From Kudoa neothunni (taxonomy: Eukaryota; Cnidaria): a stretch of 64,000 nucleotides of DNA. The DNA is taken from assembly GCA_964304625.1 (NCBI GenBank), contig OZ199839.1, forward strand, positions 6,820,001 through 6,884,000, in the 5' to 3' direction. Position 1 is the first letter of the stretch. Each line of letters begins with the position of its first letter. The position numbers and the translations under genes are program-made. Below the pieces are notes generated by a model. The model did not search any database, was not told where the DNA came from, and saw only the letters and a list, made by a program, of their open reading frames with translations. Shown here one piece after another: positions 25,004 through 36,535 of the stretch.

Positions 25004-25543
25004 ATGGGTGGGTATTCACTTGTTATTAGCCGTTTTTCTTCTTTTTGTTGGTGATTATTTATTATAATTGAACATTGTTAATGAATTCGTTTCAGCTTCT
25101 ACCACAAGCATTCCCAACTTATCATCCACTCGATCCCTTGTCTGGCTATGAGAAAGTAAACTCAATGACCAATAGACTTGGTGAGCATCAAAGAACTATA
25201 AAGCGAAAGAAAGGAATGTTTTGTGAAACTGTGTTCAGTAAACATTAATTGTATACTAAACTTATCTGACCGATATTTCGTTAGAAAGTTGAAGAAATAA
25301 TAAAATTTGCCTCAGTAATTGGTCCCAAAGAGGAATATTTTGAATCCTGTTTGCAAATATGCAGGTTCACATCAAGAAATGGTATATCTGCACTTGGTCA
25401 TGCTTATTTTTATAGTTTGTAGTGCAAGCTATTTGTGGAGGCAACATATGAGGGCTATCGAAAAATTTTCACATGGCGATAAAACTAACGATATTTGCCG
25501 CCTTTTTTGTGGACAACTAATTCAAAAGCCTCCAAATATTTAA
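25004..25543 (+). pseudogene. SAPLIP-like secreted protein, copy 2, frame-disrupted
   Basis: Exons 25004-25050, 25096-25237, 25285-25381, 25423-25543, with canonical splice sites and the family phases. Compared with the intact copies each exon is too long by single bases: 47 for 46, 142 for 140, 97 for 96 and 121 for 120. The five excess bases lie near 25007-25012 (G run after the ATG), 25112-25120, 25224-25230, 25346-25348 and 25455-25462. Apart from these, the signal peptide, C-x2-C, SVC, exon-4 C and final C-x3-C (CRLFC) are all preserved, and there is no substitution to a stop. The C terminus is about eight residues longer than in copy 3. Confidence 0.65.
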
Positions 25544-26172
25544 TCCCTCATAGGATCGAAAAAATTACCTTAATTATCGTATATTCTAGTCGTTGTCCTA
25601 ATATTATAGTATTTGTTTGATCGCCATTAGAAAATGAAAAAACTAGTGGATAAAATTTATTCTGAATGGGTTTGTTTTTTTTAGACTTTAAAAATGCAAT
25701 ACATATATAATATTTATTTATAATCCGGAATTATTCTGGGAAATTTTGTGACTCTTGCACATATATTTAAAGATTCGATATATATATAAATTAAAATCCC
25801 TCCCAATTCCCATCTTTGAAATGATAATAATTACATCTTAAAAAATTGTTTTAAGAATAATTGCACTTATAAAATTTAATTAAATATTTTTTTAATTAAT
25901 GGCTATTATTTTATTATAGTAAAATGACTAACCAATGAAATTTACGAACATGACCAAAAAGAACACTCAAATATATCACAATACGCTACGATACGAATAC
26001 CAAATACTGGTGCCTGCCAAATAACCTGTGTGAACAAAATTTAGGAATAAATAGTAGTTTAAATTAATGAGTTGTCACTCAAGAATACATTATTTCTTTT
26101 AAGATACTTTTTTATGTAACTTATTAAATTGTAGCCAGCAATAATTTAGTGACATATATTCAATAAAGTCGA
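25544..26172. other. Intergenic, AT-rich, no gene seen
   Basis: Spacer after SAPLIP copy 2. A short direct TATATATAAA-rich tract is present near 25780. No coding signal. Confidence 0.4.
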
Positions 26173-26322
26173 GACTATTGGCACAGTAAAATTTAATCCT
26201 TAATGGCATGTACGCTTGCACGCCAGAAATTTTTAATCTCAGAAACTCTAATTACAAGCTATATGGAGATTTTATTTTTTAATATCTCCTAAATATTATT
26301 TACCGTGCCAATAGCCACATCC
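26173..26322. mobile_element. MITE, TATTGG family
   Basis: A 144-150 bp element with inverted ends GACTATTGGCACAGTAAA (26173-26190) and the inverse of GGCTATTGGCACGGTAAA (26299-26316), 16 of 18 matching. There is no open frame. The outer bases CCAATAGCCACATCC resemble the right end of the Mutator-like element at 8226-8242, which may be the source of the transposase. Confidence 0.65.
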
Positions 26323-26328
26323 TTTTAA

Positions 26329-27794
26329 CCTTCCGAGTGCATTGGGATCATATAAGACCGCAGAGTATAGTGTAATGTATGTTTAATTTATTATTTACAG
26401 TTGAAAGAGCCTGATATTATATCTATTCTCCTAATAACAAATTCTTAATATAATGCAAGAATAAAGTTTTTAATTATCTAAATTAATAAAGGAATATGCG
26501 TACTTTTTACATGTAATGCTTTCGGGGTCATATATGAACACAGTGTTTTTTTCCATCAAATAATGCATAAAACTTGCAAGTACCATAACCCAAAGTTATA
26601 TAGAATTCTATCGATAAAATAAGGAAGAAATGGGAAAAAACCTTTCCCGAATTCATGCGAGTGACAACGAAGTGGATTAGCTTAGAATGTCGGACTATTT
26701 TGACGAAGAATATTTCACTGATTTTAAGAGTTACTACGGTGAAATTTTCAATTCTACTCAATATTGTGATCCTGGGTCAGATTCATCTGATTCTAATTCT
26801 GATAATTTGTCATTAATTGAACTTTGCATTACGACAAATATAATGCAGTATGGGGGCAGTATTTCCTAACACAATAACCACGACACATCTATGAGATGTG
26901 GAAGAATTTTTGAACACTTAATGAACAGCTCTAACGGGACGTCGATAATCCTGAGCATTGAGGTGACATGGATAATGGTGAAATAATTGGACAGTGTGGC
27001 ACACAATGAAATCAATACCTCGATTTTTGATATAGATTATTTTTAAATGACTATTTATATCATGAAATAATACCAATCACAACGAATAATTACATAAATA
27101 TAAATAATAACATTTAACATTGTCTCTACTCGAAAAGAATCGAGATGGTTTAATCTCAATCATTTCCCATTTATAACCGTGATCTCCCATATATTTGATT
27201 TTATTTAATGTAGTATTGATCATTTTCTATCAAGATTATTTATTTTCTTTTTATAACCTCCGTATACATTAAAGTTTTGCTTGAAGTGGGTTGGATTATC
27301 ACGAGTTTCATTTCGCGCTGTTTTTGACGAAGTGAAGAATTAAGAAGCGAATTTTAAAGGTCAATCGATAAATTAAGGTAGATCTGACCGATTAAATTTA
27401 ATTTCAATGCGCAAAGAAGTGTGTATTAATTGTTTTCATATTTTAATGCGACAGGAAGTTTGATTGACAGTTGTAAAACTAATACTTTTGTAAAAGGCGG
27501 GAAATAGATCTTTTTTCAGTAAAAATTAGGGCGCGATGGAAAAAAGGTTGGGAAACACCGAACTATACTTTCTTGGTTATTAGTCTAATCGTTCTGGTTG
27601 ATATACTTATGTTTTTTGGCATATGTAATTTGTTTAATTTAGTCGCACACTGTTCGTCATGATATTTTAAATGCTAGCATTTTTAAATAACTTATTACAA
27701 CATTAATGGTATTACAATTATTTTATCCAAATAATATACACATTATTTACTACATTGGTAAAAACTTAATTTTACTAAAATGAACTTATTTTCA

Positions 27795-27836
<42 letters not shown>

Positions 27837-28259
27837 GTATATAGTATAGGTTTATTTAACATTTGGCTAATGTGTGTTACAAAATAATCAAATAAACTAT
27901 AAATAAAGGAAAATTTGAATAATTACAGACAAATTGATCTTCTAACTGAGATCGGATCTAATCGTATCTTCTCGTGTTATATGTTTTTTCGAAATTCGGT
28001 ATGAATTTGTCGATAGATTTCTTTTAAATTTAACTAGAAAGTTTTTCAATATACTTAAATTAAAATAATGCCAGAAAATCGTAGGGTCATGTATGACCCC
28101 AAAAGCACCAAATGTATAGTAATTTTCGGAGCACACGGAAGGTTAATAATATAAAAAAAATAATGCCGATTAAATCCAATATTTAATCAATTTAACTTTC
28201 AGTTACTTCACGGAATAAGGTAAACTACCTCTCAACTTTGTATTAATATATTTTGAGGG
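26329..28259. mobile_element. Probable piggyBac-like element, degenerate
   Basis: Left boundary TTAA plus CCTTCCGAGTGCATTGGGATC at 26325-26349. Right boundary GAGGG plus TTAA at 28255-28263. The ends match only weakly beyond CC-TC. Internal dyads of GGTCATATATGACC type at about 26345, 26524 and 28084 support a common element. A plus-strand frame at 26687-26869 encodes an acidic stretch (DSSDSNSDN) like piggyBac transposase N termini. No catalytic core is readable. Confidence 0.4.
27796..27848. repeat. (TA)n microsatellite
   Basis: About 34 bases of uninterrupted TA followed by TATATAG variants. Confidence 0.95.
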
Positions 28260-29200
28260 TTAAAATGCAGAATAGTGGCCTAATTTTCAGATTATAAATT
28301 ATAAATGGTTCGAATATTAATCCTATATTTTTAAACCCAGATTAGCGTTATATTTATGCCATAATTTTTGCCAGGAATGACTTATAATCATTCAATATAT
28401 TAATTTTGATATTTGATGTTATGCATTCGCTACAATTGAACACTTGATGCTTGCATAAAATACGAATTCCTTTTTCTTATAGACATAGATTTAATAATTG
28501 GCAATCGCTAAGGATGAAATATTACAATATAACAAAATTAAATTAGAGTTATCCGACTTAAATTCTACAACACATAAGGCAAGCTTTACATGAGTCAATT
28601 TAATTGGTGGTATAGTCTGTCGAAATAATCGTGACGGATAAGGAATTCTCCGCATTAATAGATTACTGCAAATGCTAGTTTGATGACAAATAGCGGCTGC
28701 TGAAAGTACCCCACCGAAGACGCAACCTTGATCAATACTGATTATTAACATATTCAACAGGTTCGTTTTTGTACGTTGTCGCTGATTTAGATTACGGCCA
28801 CCATGATACATTTTTATCCTCATTAAATTTTCTAAAAGCATTATTAGATAAAATAAAGGTCTCTAAATTAAATCATAACCATCAAAAATGTAGTCTTTAT
28901 CACAGTGAAAAATAAATAAATAAATAAAACAATTAGGTATGCAGTTGATTCAGCCTTTCTAATGACTTCTATATTATATAATACCTGGAGAATGCTGACG
29001 TGTTCATATACATTAAAAGGTGATTTTTTACAATGGATAACGATAATTCCAAATTTACAGCGAATTATTTAATTTTTATGATTCGAACTATTCAGTCAGG
29101 TTCAATAAGAATTTTACAACTATATAAAAAAATTTTTCTACTTCTAATAATTTTCTCTCTACTATAAGTGATTATAAAAGGGAATTATTGTTAGGATTAA
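28260..29200. other. Intergenic with one unassigned minus-strand open frame
   Basis: A 116-codon frame at 28491-28841 (minus) is longer than expected by chance in such AT-rich DNA. It contains an IPP...LCVV stretch faintly like the segment before the piggyBac C-terminal zinc motif. I cannot assign it. No signal peptide or splice structure is evident. Confidence 0.3.
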
Positions 29201-29974
29201 CCCTTAATGGATCATTACCTTGGGTTCCACGAGCCCACCCACCTACTAAATTGTGTTTATGACCCACAAAAATTCATGAGTTTAAACCCAGATTTCACGT
29301 AAATTAATAAAAAAAATTTTTTATTGGAGATCGTTTGAACTTTCTTTTAATTTAAAATTTATTTTTTATTTAATTCAGTTTTTTGATCAATTTTAGTAAT
29401 AAAATGCAGTCATTAATTACAAGTGTAATATTTTGTTTTTTTATTTAATTTCAAACTCATTTTTGAAAGTTAATCAAAATTCCTTCTGATCATGAAAGTA
29501 TTTCATCGAGCGAAGTACACAATTCTAGCCAAAATAATGCGTTAAATGGGAGTTCTGAAGATGATTTGGGTATATCCTTGATAAAATATGAACAGAATAG
29601 GAGATTTAAAAATACTAAAATTTCTTTCCAGCCGACTATAAAGCGTTCAATGCAAATCGTAGGATATGATTTCGATATTCACTACGAAAAAAGTGATGAC
29701 AACGATGATAATAATAGAAGGCTGTGTTATCTTTGTCCATCCAATGTCGTACACAGGAGTAAACAGGTTTGTTGTCAATTTCATAAGAGCGACTTTACCG
29801 AACATTCTTTAAAAAAATTACTTTTTGTAATTCTACGTAATAAAATGTGTCTTATTTTTGTTAGGCCTTCCAAAGCAATATAGTTTAAATGTTAATCGCG
29901 CTAATAACAATATTTAAGTAATTTAAGCCCAGATTTGTTCTTGGCGTGAGTCCAAAAAAATGCTCCATTAAGAG
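29201..29974. mobile_element. Internally deleted piggyBac-type element
   Basis: A 774-bp element with ends CCCTTAATGGATC (29201-29213) and the inverse GCTCCATTAAGAG (29962-29974), flanked on both sides by TTAA (29197-29200 and 29975-29978). It retains only the two ends of a transposase gene (next entry). The whole catalytic core is missing. It is therefore a non-autonomous derivative. Confidence 0.75.
29480..29883 (+). pseudogene. piggyBac transposase ends fused by deletion
   Basis: One continuous frame starts with an acidic, serine-rich stretch (IPSDHESISSSEVHNSS), typical of piggyBac transposase N termini. It runs directly into a C-terminal cysteine-rich domain: RLCYLCPSNV...C-C-x2-H...HS at about 29725-29800. 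The DDD core between them is absent, yet the join is in frame. No in-frame ATG precedes the acidic part. It is most likely a deletion relic. A short DNA-binding protein expressed from it is possible but unsupported. Confidence 0.65.
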
Positions 29975-30341
29975 TTAATCGAATATTTGGTATAATATTT
30001 TTGCGAATAAAAATTTAATTATCAATTATAATATCAATATCAATATTATTCCGGTAATTATCGAGCAATTACGATATATATTAAATGTTTTAATTAAAAA
30101 ATAATAATCTTATTACTTATTTTTTAAATCTGATTTTAAATTATTTGAAATAATAATTGAAATCATGGAAATTTATGGAATAGAAAAATAGAAAAAATTT
30201 TTTTATATCTTTTTCATTTATAACCCTATCTATTTTAGCTAATGTGGTTATATATAATGTAATCATGTAGAAATTTATAACATTTGTTATCTGTAAGATT
30301 AACTATAATTTATTATCTACAAGTTATTAACGTGTTCCGAA

Positions 30342-30360
30342 TAATCATATTATACATAGT
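30342..30360 (+). promoter_or_regulatory. TAATCATATTATA core promoter, SAPLIP copy 3
   Basis: TAATCATATTATACATAG starts exactly 62 bases before the ATG at 30404. A second shared block (CCCGGTAATCTTTGA) lies between it and the start. Confidence 0.6.
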
Positions 30361-30403
30361 ATTAGTTTTAGTTGGCCGCCCGGTAATCTTTGAGTTTTAT
30401 TCT

Positions 30404-30914
30404 ATGGCTAGGTACATGTTTTCTTCGATTGCGTTCCTTCTCTTTGTTGGTACCTCTAGATTATAATTGAATATTTTTAATGAAAGTAGTCTCAGCTTCT
30501 ACCGCTAGCACCTCTAATCTTACAAATGATCACCTCAACACCTACGAGAGAGTAAATGCTATGGTGGATAATTTTAATGAAAGATCAAACGATGTTGACC
30601 ATAAGAAGGGTATGTTGTGCAAACTATGTTCTGTAAGCTGGGATTCTGATTCTTTTAAATTATCTTTCAAATTATTTTAGAAAATCGATGAAATAATAAA
30701 ATTTATTTCAATATTTGGTCTAAATGAAGAGAATGTTGAATCTGTTTGCAAAGTTGTACCATCACACGAAGATAAAGTACATCTTCATTTGTTTTTAAAT
30801 TTCACTGAATCCTTATAGTGCAAGTTGATTATTGAAACAGCTTATGAATTTTACAAGAAAGACGAGAAAGATGGCACAGTTAAAGAGGCGTGTCTTTATT
30901 TATGTGGAGAATAA
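30404..30914 (+). CDS. SAPLIP-like secreted protein, copy 3
   Basis: Intact 124-codon gene, exons 30404-30449, 30496-30632, 30681-30776, 30819-30914; introns of 42-48 nt, phases 1, 0, 0. Residues 1-15 (MARYMFSSIAFLLFV) and the next few are a signal peptide. A hydrophilic propeptide-like stretch of about 40 residues follows. Six cysteines sit at 57, 60, 84, 94, 118 and 122. The C-x2-C start, a lone third cysteine, a fourth about ten residues on, and a closing pair fit the saposin/amoebapore plan, with pairs 1-6, 2-5 and 3-4. Intervening residues alternate hydrophobic and charged as in amphipathic helices (KIDEIIKFISIF, CKLIIETAYEFYKK). The closing motif is C-x3-C, not the usual C-x5-C. SAPLIPs bind or permeabilise lipid. 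That role is inferred. Confidence 0.65.
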
Positions 30915-33404
30915 TTCTAATCTCGAACTGATTATTGAATTCCCATGGAATTAATTACTACTAGTCTAATTGATAAAATTCGTTATATTGTTATAGTACT
31001 TACGGAGCGGAGTTATCTGTGTTTTTTTGTAGCTCTTGAAGCTGGATATTCAAATAATATTATTTATGATAAATATTTGACGACTGAACTTAGTTTATAT
31101 ATTCGTATTCAGAATGCAGCGCAATATAAATTGGCCAATATAATTTTTTTATAATATCATCTAATTAATTTCTACTATTTCACCTGTGGTCCATGTATTG
31201 AGTTTTTAATTAGGCGAGATTTAAAAAGTTTTATTCAAAAAAATAAGATCCTCGGAAATTATAATAATATTTCTTATATGACTAAATCATAAATTATGAA
31301 TATTGTTAATTATTAGATATTTATTATTACTAAATGCGACGTATACTTAATTACAAAAATTTATACGGAAGTTCACCAAGGTAACAAACTTTTTTTCCAT
31401 TATCTTTTAAACAACATTATAGATAAAAATACCTTTTGATAATTGGATTTTGATTAAAAATTGTATCAAACATAAAGAAAATTCAAGTATGTAAAATAAA
31501 TGATACTTTAATTCAATTTTATTGACTTAATAATTAATCACTTTTGTGAAATTATCTAAAATTTAACGTAGGGGAATTTTTTTGTGTTGTGCGCGTGCAC
31601 GAATATACATTTTATTGGAAATTTTTATTTATGAATAATTGATTGCTTTATAATTTAAATCATATTAGCTTCTTATAATCCGAAGAAGAAACATTAGAAT
31701 TTTCTTTGAAAACTATGTTTATGTTAAGAATTAAACTACGACGATGTGTCAATTTTGGCGATGTGATAAGAGGGCTTGTAAAGACAAGCTTAAAAATACT
31801 CCCTTAGAGAGCATTTTGGGGGATGAAAAACAATATTAGCAATAGAAATATTTTAAGCGACGATAAAATTAACATGGCCTTATTTTTTGAAAAAATCAAA
31901 TCATTATCTGAATCCAAAATATTCCATGAATAAAAGTTTTCCATTGCAAATACTAAAATAAATATTCACGATTTACACATTGTTTCCAACAAAATTTTTA
32001 ATTTAGCGTCAAATTAAATGAAAAAATATTTCAACCAATACAGATATTGATCTCTATAAATCAGGAATGAAAATCCATATGGCTCTAGTTCTCAATCTAG
32101 GCCTAAGATCAGTATTTTTACCACTAAAACTAACATAAATTATATGAATGTTTCGTTAGTTTGGATTGCAGATATTAAGTTTAATGCAATAAACAAACAA
32201 TTTTACAGCTTTATATAAAATAGGAGGACATTGGTTGTTAAAGTGTTCCCATTAGGTTATATCTTGATGGCAAACAAAACCAAAATTGATTATGAGAAAG
32301 TGCTTATATTCTAACTCAAAATATGAGTGTCAAGTTCTCTGATAACATCATTTTAGTTGTTTTAAAGTTTAGGAGGTTTTTAAACAAGTACCTATATTAT
32401 CTAACATGTATTCTAATTTATTTCATTTGAGTCAATTCTTATAGACAAAGAGACAAAATTCGAATTTTAAATATATATATTTATAATATAACTAATAATC
32501 TATTACATCAATGTTTTTTACTCTTATCGTTTGCTCTAGTTGCGACGGTGGTCGAAGAAATTGAAAAATTAAGAGCAAAGACTTCTACATATGAAGACGC
32601 TAAACCAAACCAATTCGTTAAACGTTTTAAAAAGAATTTTAATCCTTCGTACAAATTTCCCTTTAAATATTAGATCGCACTTGGAATAATGAAATACAAG
32701 GTCGATATGGCCATTAATCCCGTGGAACCGTCCTACCTACATTTTCAAAATAGATTTATACAATATGACTCTGGTTTAGAAATATTTGTTAAAAAGGTAA
32801 AAGCTTGATAGAACGAAATATTAACTATGTCTTTTATAACTCAAATGTAAATATAAAATCTAAATATCAATGAAAAATGGAAAAAATAGAAAATATATAT
32901 ATGATAACAATTGTGGATATATTTCAAAATATTTTTGTAGACTCTAATACTAGTACGGGAATTTATATTAATAAATATAATTGGATCATGTTACCTTTCC
33001 GATAAATATAAATAATGGTTTATTTTCTGTTTTGCGCACGTCTAATTCCCCCGATAAATCGTCAATTTAAGATGAAGATGTATATGATAAATTATACAAA
33101 ATAAAATTATATAAATATCTATATTATGCTTAAAAAAATTTAATCGCTTTATTTAGTATGAATTTCAACATTTTTTGTTTAAATCCAGTATATCTATTAT
33201 GGTAAACGAAAAATTACGGAAGTATTTTAATTTATCCTATTTTAATATTAAAATTTAGATTAGAATGTTTTAAAATTAAATTATTTTATTTTTTATTGCA
33301 TATAATTAAAATAATTATTTAACTTATTAACTTAAGAAAATTAATTTACTATAGAAATAAAATAATTTAAAATATTATTCTTGCATCTTATAGTTGCATT
33401 TAGG
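30915..33404. other. Intergenic with transposon debris
   Basis: Mostly AT-rich and non-coding. It contains a FLYWCH-like fragment (separate entry) and, at about 32540-32670, a plus-strand frame of some 45 codons with charged residues (EEIEKLRAKTSTYED) that I cannot assign. It may belong to the same relic. Confidence 0.4.
31734..31830 (+). pseudogene. FLYWCH-type zinc finger fragment (Mutator-like relic)
   Basis: The frame reads CVNFWRCDKRACKDKLKN, matching the tyWrC...gCkarl core of FLYWCH fingers carried by Mutator-like transposases. No HxH partner, catalytic domain or element ends could be found nearby. Confidence 0.35.
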
Positions 33405-33420
33405 TAATCATATTATATGA
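33405..33420 (+). promoter_or_regulatory. TAATCATATTATA core promoter, SAPLIP copy 4
   Basis: TAATCATATTATATGA starts exactly 62 bases before the ATG at 33467. GCCAATAATCTTTAA follows as the second shared block. Confidence 0.6.
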
Positions 33421-33466
33421 ATAGTATTAAATTCAACTAACAGCCAATAATCTTTAAACATTGTCT

Positions 33467-33970
33467 ATGAGTTGCCATAAGTTTGTTTTGGGATTATTTC
33501 TCATCCTCATTGGTATTTTATTATAATACTAGAATAAATGTGATTACCTTATTGCAGCTTACGCCATTAGCGTTCCCATTCGACCGAAAGAAATCACTGC
33601 TGCAGATGAAGAAAAGAAGGCCTTGAAAATCAATTCGGGTGACGGATTACATCAGGAGAATCCCAATCAGGACATTTTATGTCATCTCTGTAGAGTAAAA
33701 TAATTTTGAATATCAAAATTTATTTATCATAGAACATTGAAAAAATCACAAAAACAAACTCGGATGAATATCCAGTGGACGGATCTTTGGAGCCTGCTTG
33801 CGACTTCGCTGGGCCAAACGCAGAGTTGGTATATCCTAGGTTCTTGTTAGTTTATGTTTAATGTGTATGTATAGTGCAAAATACTTATCGGGGAAGTATT
33901 TGATATTTATGAATACTATAGTGAAGACGACTCTATTACGGACGCGTGTGGCTTATTTTGCGGAAAATAA
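33467..33970 (+). CDS. SAPLIP-like secreted protein, copy 4
   Basis: Intact, 124 codons, exons 33467-33512, 33558-33694, 33733-33828, 33875-33970. These are the same lengths, exon by exon, as copy 3. Signal peptide MSCHKFVLGLFLILI. Cysteines are at 57, 60, 84, 94, 118 and 122, identical positions to copy 3, although most other residues differ. Domain motifs: ILCHLC at the exon 2 end, EPAC in exon 3, C at the first position of exon 4, and ACGLFC near the stop. The mature part is markedly acidic (YYSEDDS, DGSLEP), unlike copy 3. This argues for a different lipid or target preference, if the fold assignment is right. Confidence 0.65.
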
Positions 33971-34170
33971 CTTTAGTTTTAAAAATAATTCTTAGATTTA
34001 ATCGAAAAAACTAATTATTAAGAGTGATACATCATAATTTTTATTTATTATGGAATTACAGTAAAATGTAAATTTATATATTTTAAAATATTAATTTTTT
34101 CATCATTTAAATTGTGAATTAATTACATTTCTACTAGAATATGGCGTTGAATGAAGAGTAAATACTACTA

Positions 34171-35374
34171 GGCCTTTAAGAAATCGAGGGTGATTATGTG
34201 TTGAAGTGAGGATTATTAAGGATTTGGATAGAGGTTTCACTATTCCAACATATTGTGGTTATCACTAGTTTTTACAAACATTTTGATAGATAATACATCT
34301 CAATAAATTAATTATAGTAGTTAAATAGCTTATAACATTCAACCAAACAAAACTTTTGAATTATATTATAAAATATGACGTAATATTTCATTTTATATTC
34401 AAAAATTAAATAATAAATGTTTATTTTTATGTTTTACCCAATTTTCGTGTTGTTGAGATAAATAATGAAAAAATGATGTGGCCTTATTAACATCCATAAT
34501 CGATTTGACTTCAAATGTTTTAAAAAACGTGTATTTTTATTTAACGGTGGTTTTACTTTTAAGTTAATTTCAATTGAAAAATAATTATTGAATTATTTTA
34601 GTTACTTAATGTATATATATATATATATATAAAGAGATAATTTAATAAAATAAATTAAATAGTTTCACGTTTTAATTTTCGAATAAATATTGTTATAACA
34701 TTTTTGAAATCATGAATAAACTATCCAATAAAATTTATAAACTAAAAACCATATTAAGGAATGCCATGGTTAAATTGAAAAATCTTTGTACTGATTTTGC
34801 ATAGAATAAATCAGAATGTTCTGTTTTTAAAATTCGAAGTCACAAGATTAAACATTTACAAACTTATTACTGACTGATAAAAATAAAAAAAATCAATGAA
34901 CATTTAACGACTTCGAATGTGTTAAAATTATAGCGGAATAATAATTTTTTTAATATATTTATCAACAACATAGAGATTCCACGTGAATCCGAATGTGCTC
35001 TACTTAAATTTTATTTCCAGTTTTTAGGTTAATTCTTTTTGATCTGAATTTAACTATATAATTTAATTTTTTTTGAAATGGGAGTGAATTAACAGGACGA
35101 GTTGTGGGAAACGACTTTATTTCCGATTTTGTATGCGACACCGCCAGAAGTTTAACACAGATACTATAATACTGTAGTTAAGCTGATATTTTAGAAGAAA
35201 TAAAATAGTTTATTCCAAACAATAATTCACTGCTGAATTTTGATGAGAAAATTTATCCTAACATTGACTGATTACAAAATTCCACGTTGAACGAATTACA
35301 CAATCTTGTTAAGAAATTGATTTAATCTCTTCAAAATAGAGGATAATCCCTGTATCCTCAATTTTTTGAAGGCC
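34171..35374 (+). mobile_element. Probable Tc1/mariner-type transposon, copy 1
   Basis: A 1204-bp element with inverted ends GGCCTTTAAGAAATCGAGGG (34171-34190) and the inverse of GGCCTTCAAAAAATTGAGGA at 35355-35374, flanked by TA on both sides. It is matched along its length, in opposite orientation and at high similarity, by 57766-58925. The coding content is broken. A segment near 35300 (ELHNLVKKLI) resembles the end of Tc1 transposases, so the family call rests on size, TA target and terminal repeats. Confidence 0.55.
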
Positions 35375-35376
35375 TA

Positions 35377-36028
35377 TATACTACTGATTGGATTATGTTA
35401 ACTTATTACCGGATAATTTAATTATTTTTGGAATACATAACGAAATGAAAATTTATGATGCTATAAAAAATAGTATGGAAATTTGTGGTATTTTTTAAAA
35501 AACGCTACATGCGAACAATAAAATTATGAACAACTCATTTCAATAATAAAAAAACTTAAATTTATTTATTTAATATATATTTTATTGTTAATAAAATCTA
35601 TAAGTTTTTATTATTACATAATTTTCCGAATATAATAGATGAAAATATCTATAGCTACACAGAGAAATTATTCAAGACATAATCTATTGCTTAGCAATAA
35701 ATTTTCTTATTTGCATGCTTAAATATAATTTATTTTAGTTTTGTACGATTAGTGACGAAAAAATTTAACATTTTACGGCTTAAAGATTGAAATAAAATTA
35801 AAATCCGATATTTAAAAACGATTAAACTTTTTATATATCTAAACAATTATTACTTGAACATTATTGTTTTATAAAAATAGTTTTAATCTTTTTATCATTT
35901 TTGCGTTATCAAATGATAAATATAAGTTGTATATAATACTCTAAAGGATAAAATAATTCCAATTAACTATTTATTTATAAGGTTATTAAATTTAATTAAC
36001 TTCCGAATACTCATCAAAATATTCACCT
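35377..36028. other. Intergenic, AT-rich, no gene seen
   Basis: Upstream of SAPLIP copy 5. The TAATCATAT promoter word of the other copies is not present at the expected distance. Confidence 0.4.
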
Positions 36029-36535
36029 ATGATTACGTATACACTTGTTTTGACTTCATTCCTAATTTTCAATGGCATATCTTCATAATAGTTAATCATA
36101 TCTAATATAAATCATTTCAGATCAAATCAGTTGCTTGACTCTCAACCCATTGGAATCATTCGATACGTATGAGGTAAAAGGGGCCTTGAAGTTTATTTCG
36201 GAAGATGATTCGCATGTGAAAGACAATGAAAATGGTGTATTATGTAGGCTCTGCAACGTAAACAATTTTTTGTACCTGGCAGATAATAAAATCCATATGT
36301 TAACAGAGAATGGACTTAATCTTCAAAATTGTCTCTGTGGGCGTTCCAACGGAAGATTACCTTAGGTGTTTTTGCAAGATTTCTTCCCCGCATGTAATGC
36401 TGGTATATAAATTATTTTTATTTGGCCTTAATTCGTATCCTATAGTGCAATTTGATTATTGGTGAATTTTACAAGATATACTTGCGCCTAGATAAACACG
36501 GTACCACTGAGGATGTCTGCAATGTATTTTGCTGA
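36029..36535 (+). CDS. SAPLIP-like secreted protein, copy 5
   Basis: Intact, 122 codons, exons 36029-36074, 36121-36257, 36307-36402, 36446-36535. The first intron begins GC instead of GT (36075-36076); all other sites are GT-AG. Signal peptide MITYTLVLTSFLIFN. Cysteines of the family are at 57, 60, 84, 94, 118 and 122, in GVLCRLC, FC, the first residue of exon 4, and VCNVFC. The protein stops right after the sixth. Extra cysteines occur at about residue 20 and two residues before the third. Exon 3 is exactly 32 codons, as in the other intact copies. It is more basic around exon 4 (KIYLRLDKH). Confidence 0.65.

Noticed and set aside
18325-25543. Programmed +1 frameshifting at stop codons, as in Euplotes ciliates
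   Set aside because: Only some break points coincide with a zero-frame stop. In SAPLIP copy 2 the first stop met does not lead into the expected frame, and neighbouring genes need no frameshift.
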